In this document: positions 35,421 through 43,525 of the stretch, in pieces
Layout of the letters: each line of letters starts with the position of its first letter
Numbering within the stretch: position 1 is the stretch's first letter
NCBI GenBank assembly: GCA_035296965.1
Contig: DATGZX010000164.1
Span: 1 to 64,000 of the forward strand
Length of the DNA stretch: 64,000 nucleotides
From: DATGZX01 sp035296965
GTDB lineage: Bacteria > Planctomycetota > Planctomycetia > Gemmatales > Gemmataceae
Direction: 5' to 3'
Notes under the pieces: model-generated
Told to the model about the DNA's origin: nothing
Database searches by the model: none
The model's input: only the letters and a program-made list of their open reading frames with translations
Program-made: the position numbers and the translations under genes

Positions 35421-36377
35421 TCATGAGTTCTCTTCAGGCAGGATGCCCAGGCAGCCCAGGCCGTAGAACGTGTACTCGACGTCGGTCTGTTGGTCCCAGA
35501 GGCCGCCGCGGAAGCCGCCGTCGCATAACTCTAACATTCTTACATAACCGAGCGCCGCCGTCACGTCCACGCGAGCGAACGCCCCTAGCTGATGCAACGT
35601 CCAAAGTCCGGTGAAGGTGGACAGGAGATCCGCCAGCGGCGCCCGACCGTTGGCGCGAAATCCCCCCTCAGGTGAAGGCATCTCAACCAGAAACTGGACG
35701 ACGCCGTCATGAATCTCCGGACTTAGAGCCGTGGCATCACCTTGCTCTGCATCGATCATCTGCAGCACGCCTACCGCTGCGGCTGTGGGATTGGTGCCTC
35801 CGCGGCGCATCGGGGTGATTTCGACAAAACCGCCATCTTCGCGCCTGCGCGAACGGATGAAGCGGACCACCTCCTGCGGCCGCGGCAGCGAACGTCCCAG
35901 GAGCTGATAGCAGAGGCCCACAAGAAACGTGTGATACGTGCTGCCCGAGGCGTTCCCCGCTGCCTTGGTGTAGCCGCCATCCGGAGTGCGAAACGTTTCC
36001 AGCAGCTGGGCGACACGCTCGTCCCAACCGGTCGGACTCTCGGCAAATATATCCGGTCCGCCGGCCGCCTGGACCAGTGCAGCCGCATAGAGCAAGGAGA
36101 AGAAATCGACCACGCTTGCGTCGGTCGTCAGCCGGCTGCGCAAATACGCAGCAGCTCGCTCAGTAACCTCGGTGGTCAGAGCATCGAGAACGGCCAGCCC
36201 GCGCAGGGCGAAGCCGGTGTAATACAAGTCGGAACCGCCCTCGCGGCCGGAAAAACCGCCGTCTTGGTTTTGCATCGAGCGAAGAAAGGCGACGTGGCGA
36301 GCTAGCCCCTTGCTCGGCAGTTGGCCTAGCCCCTGGATCAGTTGCGCAGCCAGCTGAATCAAGTAAGGGTCTGACAA
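35421..36377 (-). CDS. Prenyltransferase/squalene-cyclase repeat protein
   Basis: A 318-aa alpha-alpha toroid protein of the protein prenyltransferase beta-subunit/terpene cyclase superfamily. Repeats with the DGGF/QW-like motif recur (MQNQDGGFSGRE, TPDGGYTKA, REDGGFVEI, PEGGFRANG, CDGGFRGG). The last repeat holds a D-x-E-Y-T-F-Y-G-L-G segment reminiscent of the zinc/substrate region of the beta subunits. No DxDD cyclase motif is present. It lies between the DUF116-polyprenyl synthase and the 139-aa gene. Either a prenyl-diphosphate-handling enzyme or a substrate-binding toroid. Confidence 0.75.
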   Translation of the reverse strand: MSDPYLIQLAAQLIQGLGQLPSKGLARHVAFLRSMQNQDGGFSGREGGSDLYYTGFALRGLAVLDALTTEVTERAAAYLRSRLTTDASVVDFFSLLYAAALVQAAGGPDIFAESPTGWDERVAQLLETFRTPDGGYTKAAGNASGSTYHTFLVGLCYQLLGRSLPRPQEVVRFIRSRRREDGGFVEITPMRRGGTNPTAAAVGVLQMIDAEQGDATALSPEIHDGVVQFLVEMPSPEGGFRANGRAPLADLLSTFTGLWTLHQLGAFARVDVTAALGYVRMLELCDGGFRGGLWDQQTDVEYTFYGLGCLGILPEENS

Positions 36378-36384
36378 GGCTTAC

Positions 36385-38238
36385 TCAAACGCACAATTGA
36401 ATCAGAGGGGCCTCGGGTTCGATCTTAGCCGCGGGCTGGCGGTGCAAGACTGAATCGACCAGATAATAGAGCAGCTCGCGCAGATCCTCCGGCTCCACCT
36501 CGTCGGCGACGGCCTCAGCGCGGGCGCGATATTTTTCGACCAGCTTTTCCGCCTTGCCGAACACGTGGGCTTGCTGGAAGAGCTTGCGGATGCGCTCGAC
36601 AACGGGCTTGGTGCTAGCCTCCATGGGCGCCGATCTCTGCTCGCTGTGAATGAGAGAGATGAGCTCTTCGCGGGCGGCGGCTCCCGAGCCTTCGAGGGCT
36701 AGCGCCAGCAGCAACGTGGGGCGCGCGGCAAGGATGTCCTGTCCGGAAAGCAATTTATTATCGCCATCGCCTTCCCAATCGTTCAGGTCGTTGAGAATCT
36801 GGAACGCGACCCCCAGATGACGGCTGAACTCCACAATCGCCTTTTCATAGTTGTCGGCAGGTCCGGCAAGACGCAAGCCTGCATACAGTGCAGCTTCGAA
36901 CGCGGGAGCAGTCTTCAACGCGTAAATCTTGAGAGCATCAAGGGCAGTCAGCGATTTTTGCGGTTGATCGCGCCAGAGAAGCTCCGCCCCCTGCCCCTCT
37001 GCCAGCTTGCGGTGCGCATCGGCCAGGCGATCGAGGATGTCGGCGGTACAATCGCCGCCCAGTTCCTTGCGTTCACGGCTGACCAGACGATAACCCAGGC
37101 CAATCAGGTAGTCGCCAACATTGATGGCGGTGCTCACGCCATGGCGACGGTGGAGGGTCTCGGTGCCGTAGCGGAAAGTGTCGTCGTCCTCGATATCGTC
37201 GTGAACCAGGGATGCCTTGTGGAAGACTTCCATAGCCAGGGCTGTTCGCTTGACTGCGTCTGCCAACTCAGCGCCATCGGGGCTACGCGTGCCTGGCGCT
37301 CCCTTGAGCGCATCATAAGCAGCCAGGGTGATGAAGGGCCGGAAACGCTTGCCGCCTCCTGCAAGCCAGTCGTAACTAATCTTTTCGTGCACTGCGAGCG
37401 GATCAGCCGCGGCATGACCATTGCCGTTTGTGGGCCGTTCGGCCCGCGGCCGGGGCGCCAGCCGGCTTAGTTCGGGCTCTTCGCAGAGCGCGTGGGCCGC
37501 CCGCAACAGATGGACGTAGGTTTTGGTTTTGGCAGCCGGGGGCTCGGTGCGGAGATCGATCAACTCGCCGACCCAATCGTCGTCGACCGACGTGCTGCGG
37601 CAATTACTCGACAGCAGCGGCACGGCCACGCACGGCACACCCGCCAGAAGCACCTTGTCCAGGGCCCTCTCTAATACGTTCAGGCAGGCAACGCCGACGA
37701 TGGCATCGACATGCCCGCTCACAATGATTTTCAGGACGATGGGAGTCCCCTCGGAGACGAGCACTTTGTAACCCAGGTCCTCGGCTTTGACCTTGAAATC
37801 GGCAATGGAGCAGGCCCCGCATTTGCGGCAATCGAGGCCGAACTCGTCGTAATCGGCGGGACAGCCTTCGGCGTGTTTGAGACAGTGTGGCATCAACAGC
37901 AGCCGGCGTTTGAAGTCGATCGCCTGAACCTGTTCACGCCAAAATTCGTTGCTCAGGCAGACCATGGTGAAGCCAAGGAACTGCTCGCCCATCCCCAGGT
38001 GCAGCAATAGCTGTTCAGCCAGCTGCTGAAGGCCCATGCGCGTCAACGGCTTGGACCGGTCGAAATTCTTGCCGAAGCGGGCGGCTTCGGCGCGAACGCG
38101 GTCGCGCAGCTCGCGGGTCTCTGGAACGATCTTGAAATGAGCAGTGCTGGGGCGTTTATCCTTCTTCTCGGCCTTGGGTTCCACAACGGTTGCCACGATT
38201 GCTCCCTTAGCGTTGCTGATTGGCGCAAAAGGCCGCAT
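36385..38238 (-). CDS. DUF116-polyprenyl diphosphate synthase fusion
   Basis: 617 aa. Residues about 40-240 are a DUF116-type domain with a Cys-rich patch (PHCLKHAEGCPADYDEF, then CRKCGAC) that may bind an Fe-S cluster or zinc. Residues about 285-600 are a trans-isoprenyl diphosphate synthase: GGGKRFRP, first Asp motif HDDIEDDD, and second motif FQILNDLNDWEGD. The second motif reads NDLND instead of DDxxD. It presumably makes an allylic diphosphate for the adjacent cyclase. It starts 32 bp inside the end of the cyclase gene, with 7 bp to the next gene, so it is tightly coupled. A later in-frame start is possible. Confidence 0.85.
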   Translation of the reverse strand: MRPFAPISNAKGAIVATVVEPKAEKKDKRPSTAHFKIVPETRELRDRVRAEAARFGKNFDRSKPLTRMGLQQLAEQLLLHLGMGEQFLGFTMVCLSNEFWREQVQAIDFKRRLLLMPHCLKHAEGCPADYDEFGLDCRKCGACSIADFKVKAEDLGYKVLVSEGTPIVLKIIVSGHVDAIVGVACLNVLERALDKVLLAGVPCVAVPLLSSNCRSTSVDDDWVGELIDLRTEPPAAKTKTYVHLLRAAHALCEEPELSRLAPRPRAERPTNGNGHAAADPLAVHEKISYDWLAGGGKRFRPFITLAAYDALKGAPGTRSPDGAELADAVKRTALAMEVFHKASLVHDDIEDDDTFRYGTETLHRRHGVSTAINVGDYLIGLGYRLVSRERKELGGDCTADILDRLADAHRKLAEGQGAELLWRDQPQKSLTALDALKIYALKTAPAFEAALYAGLRLAGPADNYEKAIVEFSRHLGVAFQILNDLNDWEGDGDNKLLSGQDILAARPTLLLALALEGSGAAAREELISLIHSEQRSAPMEASTKPVVERIRKLFQQAHVFGKAEKLVEKYRARAEAVADEVEPEDLRELLYYLVDSVLHRQPAAKIEPEAPLIQLCV

Positions 38239-40066
38239 CTTGGTGGGGAGAGAGTTTTCTCAGGGCACGCCCTAAGGCCGCCACCGTAAAAATCACAGGG
38301 TAAAGCTTCTCAAAATACCAAAGCTTTGCAAAGTAGAAACCGATGGGCGTCGGCTGATTTAACCGTCTCGCCTCCACTTGTTGGACGAGCCAGGCCAAGC
38401 CATTATTCGCAGCTGCGGCGGCTTCAGGGCCTGAATCCAGCAAGACATCCACCGCAAGGGCTGTCTCTTCGATGCTAGAAACAATTCCCGCATCGCCTCC
38501 CCAACCTCCGTCCGCGTTCTGAGCGGCGAGCAGCCAGGCCACGCCCCGGCGCGCAGGTTCTGCGTTCATCTTATCGAGGTCCCGGTAGGCGGCCAGAACA
38601 CGCGCGGTGCCGTAAGCCGGGTTGTCGTCGTGGCGGGCGTGCTGGTTGCCGAACCAGAGCGGCAGCCAAGAACCATTGGAACGCTGCTGGCTGGCCAGGT
38701 AGGCAAGGCCTCGCGCTACTGCCTTCTTATACACGTGCTCAGTGCCATCGCGGCCATCGGCCGAGAATTTGAGGGCGCGCAGCCCGTGGGCAGTCAAATC
38801 GGTGCCGCTCCGGTCGAATGGCAACGTGCCCCAGCCGCGGCAGAAGGTTGGCACACCGCCGTCTCGATTCTGTAAGGAGAGCAGCCAATTGCAAGCGGAC
38901 CTTTGCCCTTGCCAGGAGGCTTGACCGGGCGAGAGCCGAAACCCATCACTTTGCTCCAGATGACCCAATGCCAGGATCGCACCTGCCGTGTCATCGGCGT
39001 CGGGCACGCTCCCCGGCAACGGCGTCCAGCCGAAGCCGCCGGGCTGCGCCCCGGTGTACGGGTGTGGCTCCATGTACTGTTGCCCGGCTAGCCAGTCATA
39101 TAACTCGGCGCGCAGTTTCAAGTTCTTCAATTCATCCGCTGCCGCCAGGGCATTGATCGACAGTGTCGTCACCCAGGTGGCAAGGTTGGAGTCGATGGCC
39201 CAACTGCCGTCAGGCCGGACGGAATTCAGCAAAAACTGCACGCCTTTGCGAGCCACAGCGTGCTCATGAAGTCGGATGCTAGCGAGGCTTAGCGTGACGA
39301 AGCTGGTAAGCGGGACGGCTTCCAGGAAGCCGCCGGATGTGGGTTGAATCGATTCCAGCACACGTAAACTTCTTCGCAGGGCAAGCTTCCGAACCAGCCG
39401 TGTCAGCGGATTCCGCGGCGGGCGATGATGAAAAATGGCTTGCCCGAGTGCGATGAGCGCCGGTAGTGCATAACTGACCACGGGCAGCCGCAGGAAGCGA
39501 AACCAGGCCTGCGGAAAGCAGGCCAGCTCGAAAGGAAGCGGCAGCACCTCATTCCAGGGCACTACGCCGCCGAGTGCACAAGTCATCAGGATCGGCACGG
39601 CGAAAGTGCGGTCTTTGCCGTATCGAGCGCGGATCGCTTCGGCCTGCTCCACCACTGTCTTTCCGCAGCGACTTTGAAGGAAACCCTCTGCGCGCCGCAT
39701 GCAAGCGGCATACTGTCCCGCGGCGCCGGCAACATGCATTGCGGCCCGCCCGACCATGGTTGTGGAAATGTTGCTGATACTCTCGGTCGTGTCACCCCAG
39801 CCACCGTCCTCGTTCTGGTGCTTGGCCAGCCAGGCCAGCCCAGCGGCGACGAGATCTGTATAGACGTTGGAGGGATCGCTGTTTTGCTGAACAACGGACA
39901 GGGCACTCACGGCTGTTGCCGTGGAAAGTGCGGAGGTGGAAAGCTCGCCGTTCCAGTGACCATCTGTATGCCGTTCGGCTATCAGGGCAGCATGCGCGCT
40001 GCGAAATGCTCGTTCCAATCGATCCCGGGAGACTTGCCTGAACAAAAACGCCTCGCAAAATGCCAA
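38207..40066 (-). CDS. Squalene-hopene cyclase family protein
   Basis: About 619 aa. The class II terpene cyclase motif DxDD is present as PDADDTAGAIL near residue 365. Multiple QW repeats surround it (KHQNEDGGWGD, LLSLQNRDGGVP, LLAAQNADGGWGG). The membrane-associated region around TFAVPILMTCALGGVVPWNE resembles SHC. The overall length is close to bacterial SHC (about 630-700 aa) but short. The start is uncertain: the open frame begins at a TTG, and I see no strong ribosome-binding site. First of the five tightly spaced leftward genes. Product could be a hopanoid-like or other cyclic triterpenoid. Confidence 0.85.
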   Translation of the reverse strand: MAFCEAFLFRQVSRDRLERAFRSAHAALIAERHTDGHWNGELSTSALSTATAVSALSVVQQNSDPSNVYTDLVAAGLAWLAKHQNEDGGWGDTTESISNISTTMVGRAAMHVAGAAGQYAACMRRAEGFLQSRCGKTVVEQAEAIRARYGKDRTFAVPILMTCALGGVVPWNEVLPLPFELACFPQAWFRFLRLPVVSYALPALIALGQAIFHHRPPRNPLTRLVRKLALRRSLRVLESIQPTSGGFLEAVPLTSFVTLSLASIRLHEHAVARKGVQFLLNSVRPDGSWAIDSNLATWVTTLSINALAAADELKNLKLRAELYDWLAGQQYMEPHPYTGAQPGGFGWTPLPGSVPDADDTAGAILALGHLEQSDGFRLSPGQASWQGQRSACNWLLSLQNRDGGVPTFCRGWGTLPFDRSGTDLTAHGLRALKFSADGRDGTEHVYKKAVARGLAYLASQQRSNGSWLPLWFGNQHARHDDNPAYGTARVLAAYRDLDKMNAEPARRGVAWLLAAQNADGGWGGDAGIVSSIEETALAVDVLLDSGPEAAAAANNGLAWLVQQVEARRLNQPTPIGFYFAKLWYFEKLYPVIFTVAALGRALRKLSPHQDAAFCANQQR

Positions 40067-40106
40067 ACCTAACGTGGAAGGCGAACACCACTAAGTGACC
40101 GTGCGG

Positions 40107-40178
40107 GATTCGGCAGTGGGTCAGGTTTCCAACCTGACCGGACAGATTGGGAAATCTGTCCTACGCCGCTGCCGAATC
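40107..40178. repeat. Clover-shaped compound inverted repeat
   Basis: An outer 10-bp stem (GATTCGGCAG at 40107-40116 with CTGCCGAATC at 40169-40178) encloses two hairpins. The first is a 9-bp stem at 40119-40139 (GGTCAGGTT/AACCTGACC). The second is a 9-bp stem at 40140-40161 (GGACAGATT/AATCTGTCC). It lies in the 171-bp gap between the ferredoxin and cyclase genes and looks like a dispersed planctomycete repeat; a role in termination or mRNA processing is possible. Confidence 0.75.
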
Positions 40179-40237
40179 AAGCACGTTGATATAGTCAGAC
40201 CGTGCCACCCCAAAATGCTGGAAACCGAGGATCTTGA

Positions 40238-41263
40238 TCACAAATCCATCGCGTCCAGAGAGTCCATCAGGTCATCCATTTCGTCCTTGGGTTGCTGGTC
40301 TTTGTTGACCTGCCGTTTGGGGATGCCCACGCTCAAGCCCACGGCTTCACGGCCGTCGCGGACCAGTTCGTGGTCGCGTTCCTGAGCGGCAATGGCGATA
40401 GCGTCGCCGCCGCCGAATAGTTTCGTGAGGTCGATCTTCAAACCGCTGATGCCGCCCACTGGCGCACCTGCGATGGCGGGCGTCTTGTAATCCGGGAAGA
40501 TGATCGCTTGCTCGGGACAAACCCTGCTGCACGCCGGACAGCCGCGTTTGCAATTGTCCTGGTTATCGACCAGGATCCGGTCCTGATTATCGACGCCATA
40601 GACGCCGAACAGGCAGAAATCAATGCACTCCATGCAGTTGGTGCAGCGGCTGTAATCGATGACGGGGTACCAGCGGCGGTCCGGCTGCGCTAACAACTGC
40701 TCCGGCGCGAAGCTTGGCGTCGGGGCAGGCGCTACTCCCGCACGCGCCAGCCCCAACTCGACAGGAATGAGCTTGGCTCGGGCAGCCTCGGCCTCCTTGG
40801 CGGCGTGACGACCCCGGCACTCTGCAGCGATGCGTTGAACTTCCTCTACATAGGCTTTGTGATTGTCGAAGTCGCGCAGATCGAGACAGTAAATAGTTCG
40901 ATCCGGCACATTCAGCGAGCCTATCCCCTGGGGCGGCTCGGGTTCGCGGTCTTCATCTTCGTCGTCCGCTGCTGGCGGCTTTAACTGGCTTTCGCCAAAG
41001 TGGCCCTTGATGCCGTCGCGGTCGAGTAACCAGAACGCGGCGCGCGGGTACATCCAGCCCAGTACGACCATGTCGCCCTGCACCGACTCTAGGAACAGCC
41101 GGCCGGTGTGGTCGGCGTCGAGATCGTACAGGTACGGCACGATCGAGAGGTCAAGGCCCGGCTCCATCAACAGGGCGGCGGCGAGCGATTCTTCAAGCGC
41201 TCGCTTCGCGGGGTTTCTCCCCTGGGCCTGTGATAATACGACATTCAGACGGTAACGGCTCAT
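40238..41263 (-). CDS. Two-cluster 4Fe-4S ferredoxin-type protein
   Basis: A 341-aa cytosolic protein. The C-terminal half has two [4Fe-4S] motifs, CTNCMECIDFC (about residue 207) and CKRGCPACSRVCPEQ (about 238). The N-terminal 190 residues are an unrecognised domain (YRLNVVLSQAQGRNPAKRAL) with an acidic linker of Asp/Glu repeats. The tail is Asp-rich (DEMDDLMDSLDAMDL). It lies 21 bp after the GcvH-like gene and is the only obvious electron carrier of the cluster. It probably feeds the radical SAM or DUF116 protein. Confidence 0.82.
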   Translation of the reverse strand: MSRYRLNVVLSQAQGRNPAKRALEESLAAALLMEPGLDLSIVPYLYDLDADHTGRLFLESVQGDMVVLGWMYPRAAFWLLDRDGIKGHFGESQLKPPAADDEDEDREPEPPQGIGSLNVPDRTIYCLDLRDFDNHKAYVEEVQRIAAECRGRHAAKEAEAARAKLIPVELGLARAGVAPAPTPSFAPEQLLAQPDRRWYPVIDYSRCTNCMECIDFCLFGVYGVDNQDRILVDNQDNCKRGCPACSRVCPEQAIIFPDYKTPAIAGAPVGGISGLKIDLTKLFGGGDAIAIAAQERDHELVRDGREAVGLSVGIPKRQVNKDQQPKDEMDDLMDSLDAMDL

Positions 41264-41284
41264 GGTGGAGTTCTCGAGGTTCGC

Positions 41285-41734
41285 TTACATATGCCCCTTC
41301 AGCATGCGCTGTGTTTTTTCCCAGTTCTGGTCCAGGAACTGGTAATATTCGGCAGCGCTCATCGTACCGGCTGTATCGCCCTCCATCTCGAAGAGCCAGC
41401 CGGCGGCGTAACAGTCCAGGTTAATGGGCGAAGGGTCGTTCAGCAACTCACTATTGAACTCGACGACCTTGCCTCCGATCGGAGCGAATAGATCGGCAAC
41501 GGCTTTGGAGGTCTCGATGTGGCCGATTTGCTGCATCAATTCGACGGCGTCGCCTGGGCTGACCTGCCAGTCGAGGAAGTAGACATCCTGCATGAGACGG
41601 ACCGCGTAGGCCGTAAAGCCGAAGCGCAGCCGGCTGTCCGTCGGCCGGCACCACATGTGATTGCGAGCATAGTGGAGATTGCCTGGCAGCGCAGCCGGGA
41701 ACTTGCCCATCAGGAATGTCAGGTTTTCCTGCAT
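41285..41734 (-). CDS. GcvH-like lipoyl-carrier protein
   Basis: About 149 aa with the fold and lipoylation site of glycine cleavage H protein. The segment HIETSKAVADLFAP aligns with the VESVKAASDLYAP region, supplying the lipoyl-accepting Lys. Start chosen at 41734 because AGGTGG lies 4-9 bases upstream; the frame is open to 41812. No gcvT, gcvP or lpd gene is in the window. The neighbour is a ferredoxin, so it may be a dedicated lipoyl carrier rather than part of glycine cleavage. It reads divergently from the DegT-type aminotransferase 121 bp away. Confidence 0.8.
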   Translation of the reverse strand: MQENLTFLMGKFPAALPGNLHYARNHMWCRPTDSRLRFGFTAYAVRLMQDVYFLDWQVSPGDAVELMQQIGHIETSKAVADLFAPIGGKVVEFNSELLNDPSPINLDCYAAGWLFEMEGDTAGTMSAAEYYQFLDQNWEKTQRMLKGHM

Positions 41735-41855
41735 CGCCCACCTGTTCAGCCGTCCGCCAGCCAACGAGGCATGCTCATACAATACTTGACTGGCATTGTG
41801 AAGGGAAGGCACCGCCTCCCACGTCTAAATCCGTCCGTTGCAAAAGAGTCGGCGC

Positions 41856-43010
41856 ATGTCAGCGACTGATCTACCCGCTTTGCTCGGCGGTTCACCCGTT
41901 TGTTCCCAAGGCCCGCCCCCATGGCCGGTGCTGGATGAAGACGTGGCGCGGGCCCTTCAACAGGTCTATGCCGATGGCTCGTGGGGCAAATATCACGGAG
42001 GCTCGGTCGAGCGACTGGAACAAGCTCTGGCTGCCTACCACGGTGTGGAGTTTGCTGTCACCTGTGCCAGCGGGACCTTCGCCCTCGAATTGGCTTTGCG
42101 GGCCCTGAAGATCGGCCCAGGCGACGAAGTCCTCATGGCTGCCTATGATTATGCCGGCAATTTCCTCAGTGTTCACGCGGTTGGAGCCGTGCCAGTTCTC
42201 GTCGATGTGGCTGCGGACAACTGGAACCTTGATCATGCCCGATTAGAAGCCGCGATTGGTCCCAAAACCCGCGCTGTGGTTGCCTCCCACTTACACGGCG
42301 GCGTCGTGCCCATGCGCGAAGTATTTGCAGTGGCGCAGCGACATGACCTACGGGTGATCGAGGATGCCGCCCAGATGCCGGGCGCCATAATCCAGGGACG
42401 AAAGGCAGGTACGTGCGGCGACGCAGGGATCCTGAGCTTTGGCGGCTCAAAGCTGTTGACGGCTGGCCGAGGCGGCGCCTTACTTACGCACCGAGCGGAT
42501 GTCCGCCACCGCTCGCGTACTCTCCTTCACCGTGGCAACCTCGTTTGCCCTCTTTCCGAATTGCAGGCGGCAGTTCTCATACCGCAACTTCAAAAGCTCG
42601 ACGCTCGCAACGCTCACCGGGCCCACAGCGTTCAAATTCTTGGCGAACGCTTGCAGGGAATTCCCGGCCTCGGGGCTCTCGTGAATGCTCTTCCCGACAC
42701 ACAACCCGGTTACTATAAACTCGGTTTCCAGTTCGATGCGGCACGATTCGGCTTATCTCGCGAGCGCTTCCTGGCAGCCATGCGCGCTGAAGGTATCGCC
42801 ATCGACGATGGCTTTCATGCGCTGCACGTGGGCCGGTCCCCCAGCCGCTTTCGGACCGCTGGCGACCTCCCTGAAGCTGACCGCGCGCATGCCGGCATGG
42901 TTGTCCTTCACCATCCTGTCCTTATGGGCAGCGCCCCCCAGGTAGAGGAAGTTGCGTCCGCCGTCCGGAAGGTCTATGCTAACATCGAACGACTCTGGCG
43001 CGATGCCTAA
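41856..43010 (+). CDS. DegT/DnrJ/EryC1/StrS-family PLP aminotransferase
   Basis: About 384 aa. The PLP-binding Lys is in LSFGGSKLLTAGRGG, and VIEDAAQMPGAII carries the cofactor-contacting Asp. An early ASGTFALELALRAL helix binds the phosphate. The length is normal for the family, which transaminates keto-sugars in antibiotic, O-antigen and related pathways. The ATG at 41856 is preferred over 41838. It faces away from the GcvH/ferredoxin genes across a 121-bp shared promoter region, and may belong to the same pathway. No sugar-nucleotide genes adjoin. Confidence 0.88.
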   Translation: MSATDLPALLGGSPVCSQGPPPWPVLDEDVARALQQVYADGSWGKYHGGSVERLEQALAAYHGVEFAVTCASGTFALELALRALKIGPGDEVLMAAYDYAGNFLSVHAVGAVPVLVDVAADNWNLDHARLEAAIGPKTRAVVASHLHGGVVPMREVFAVAQRHDLRVIEDAAQMPGAIIQGRKAGTCGDAGILSFGGSKLLTAGRGGALLTHRADVRHRSRTLLHRGNLVCPLSELQAAVLIPQLQKLDARNAHRAHSVQILGERLQGIPGLGALVNALPDTQPGYYKLGFQFDAARFGLSRERFLAAMRAEGIAIDDGFHALHVGRSPSRFRTAGDLPEADRAHAGMVVLHHPVLMGSAPQVEEVASAVRKVYANIERLWRDA

Positions 43011-43057
43011 CGGAGTTCCTCCCCTGCCAGCCGCGGCTGGGCCGTCAGGGAATGCGA

Positions 43058-43390
43058 ATGAGCAACTTACCTATGCGTGACCGTTTGCAATCAGCGAAAT
43101 GCGCCCAGTACCTTAAAGCCCTCTCCGAACCGGACAGGCTCAAGATCGTCCAATGTCTGCAAACGGGTCCCAAGAACGTGAGCGAACTGGCCGAATTGCT
43201 CGGCGAAAAGCTCGCCAACGTCTCCCATCATCTCGGCATTCTTCGCCATGCTGGCTTGGTGCTGAAGCAGAAGCAAGGCAAGTACGTCGTTTATGATCTC
43301 CACCCGGATGTCTATCTCAACCCGGAGCGTGGGGTGGATGCCGGCGTGCTCAATCTCGGCTGCTGTAGGCTTGACCTGGGAAAGCACTGA
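43058..43390 (+). CDS. ArsR-family winged-helix repressor
   Basis: 110 aa. Helix-turn-helix core with LKALSEPDRLKIVQCL, ELAELLGEKLANVSHHLGIL and the beta-wing KQGKYVVYDL. The C-terminal LNLGCCRLDLGKH with a Cys pair could be the metal or thiol sensor. AGGGA sits before the second ATG (43058), which I prefer to 43052. It stands 135 bp upstream of a CobW-type GTPase in the same direction, suggesting metal-responsive control of that gene. Confidence 0.85.
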   Translation: MSNLPMRDRLQSAKCAQYLKALSEPDRLKIVQCLQTGPKNVSELAELLGEKLANVSHHLGILRHAGLVLKQKQGKYVVYDLHPDVYLNPERGVDAGVLNLGCCRLDLGKH

Positions 43391-43525
43391 CCTCTTCATT
43401 GCCGGGTATTCCAATAAGCATTAGATTATTGATGCTTTCTGATCGCCTTGGCCCTTTTTCCTTGCATTTGCGGGCCCGGTGAGTTGCCGGGGATTTGCGT
43501 GGGTCTTGACCAGGAGATTCCAGCT

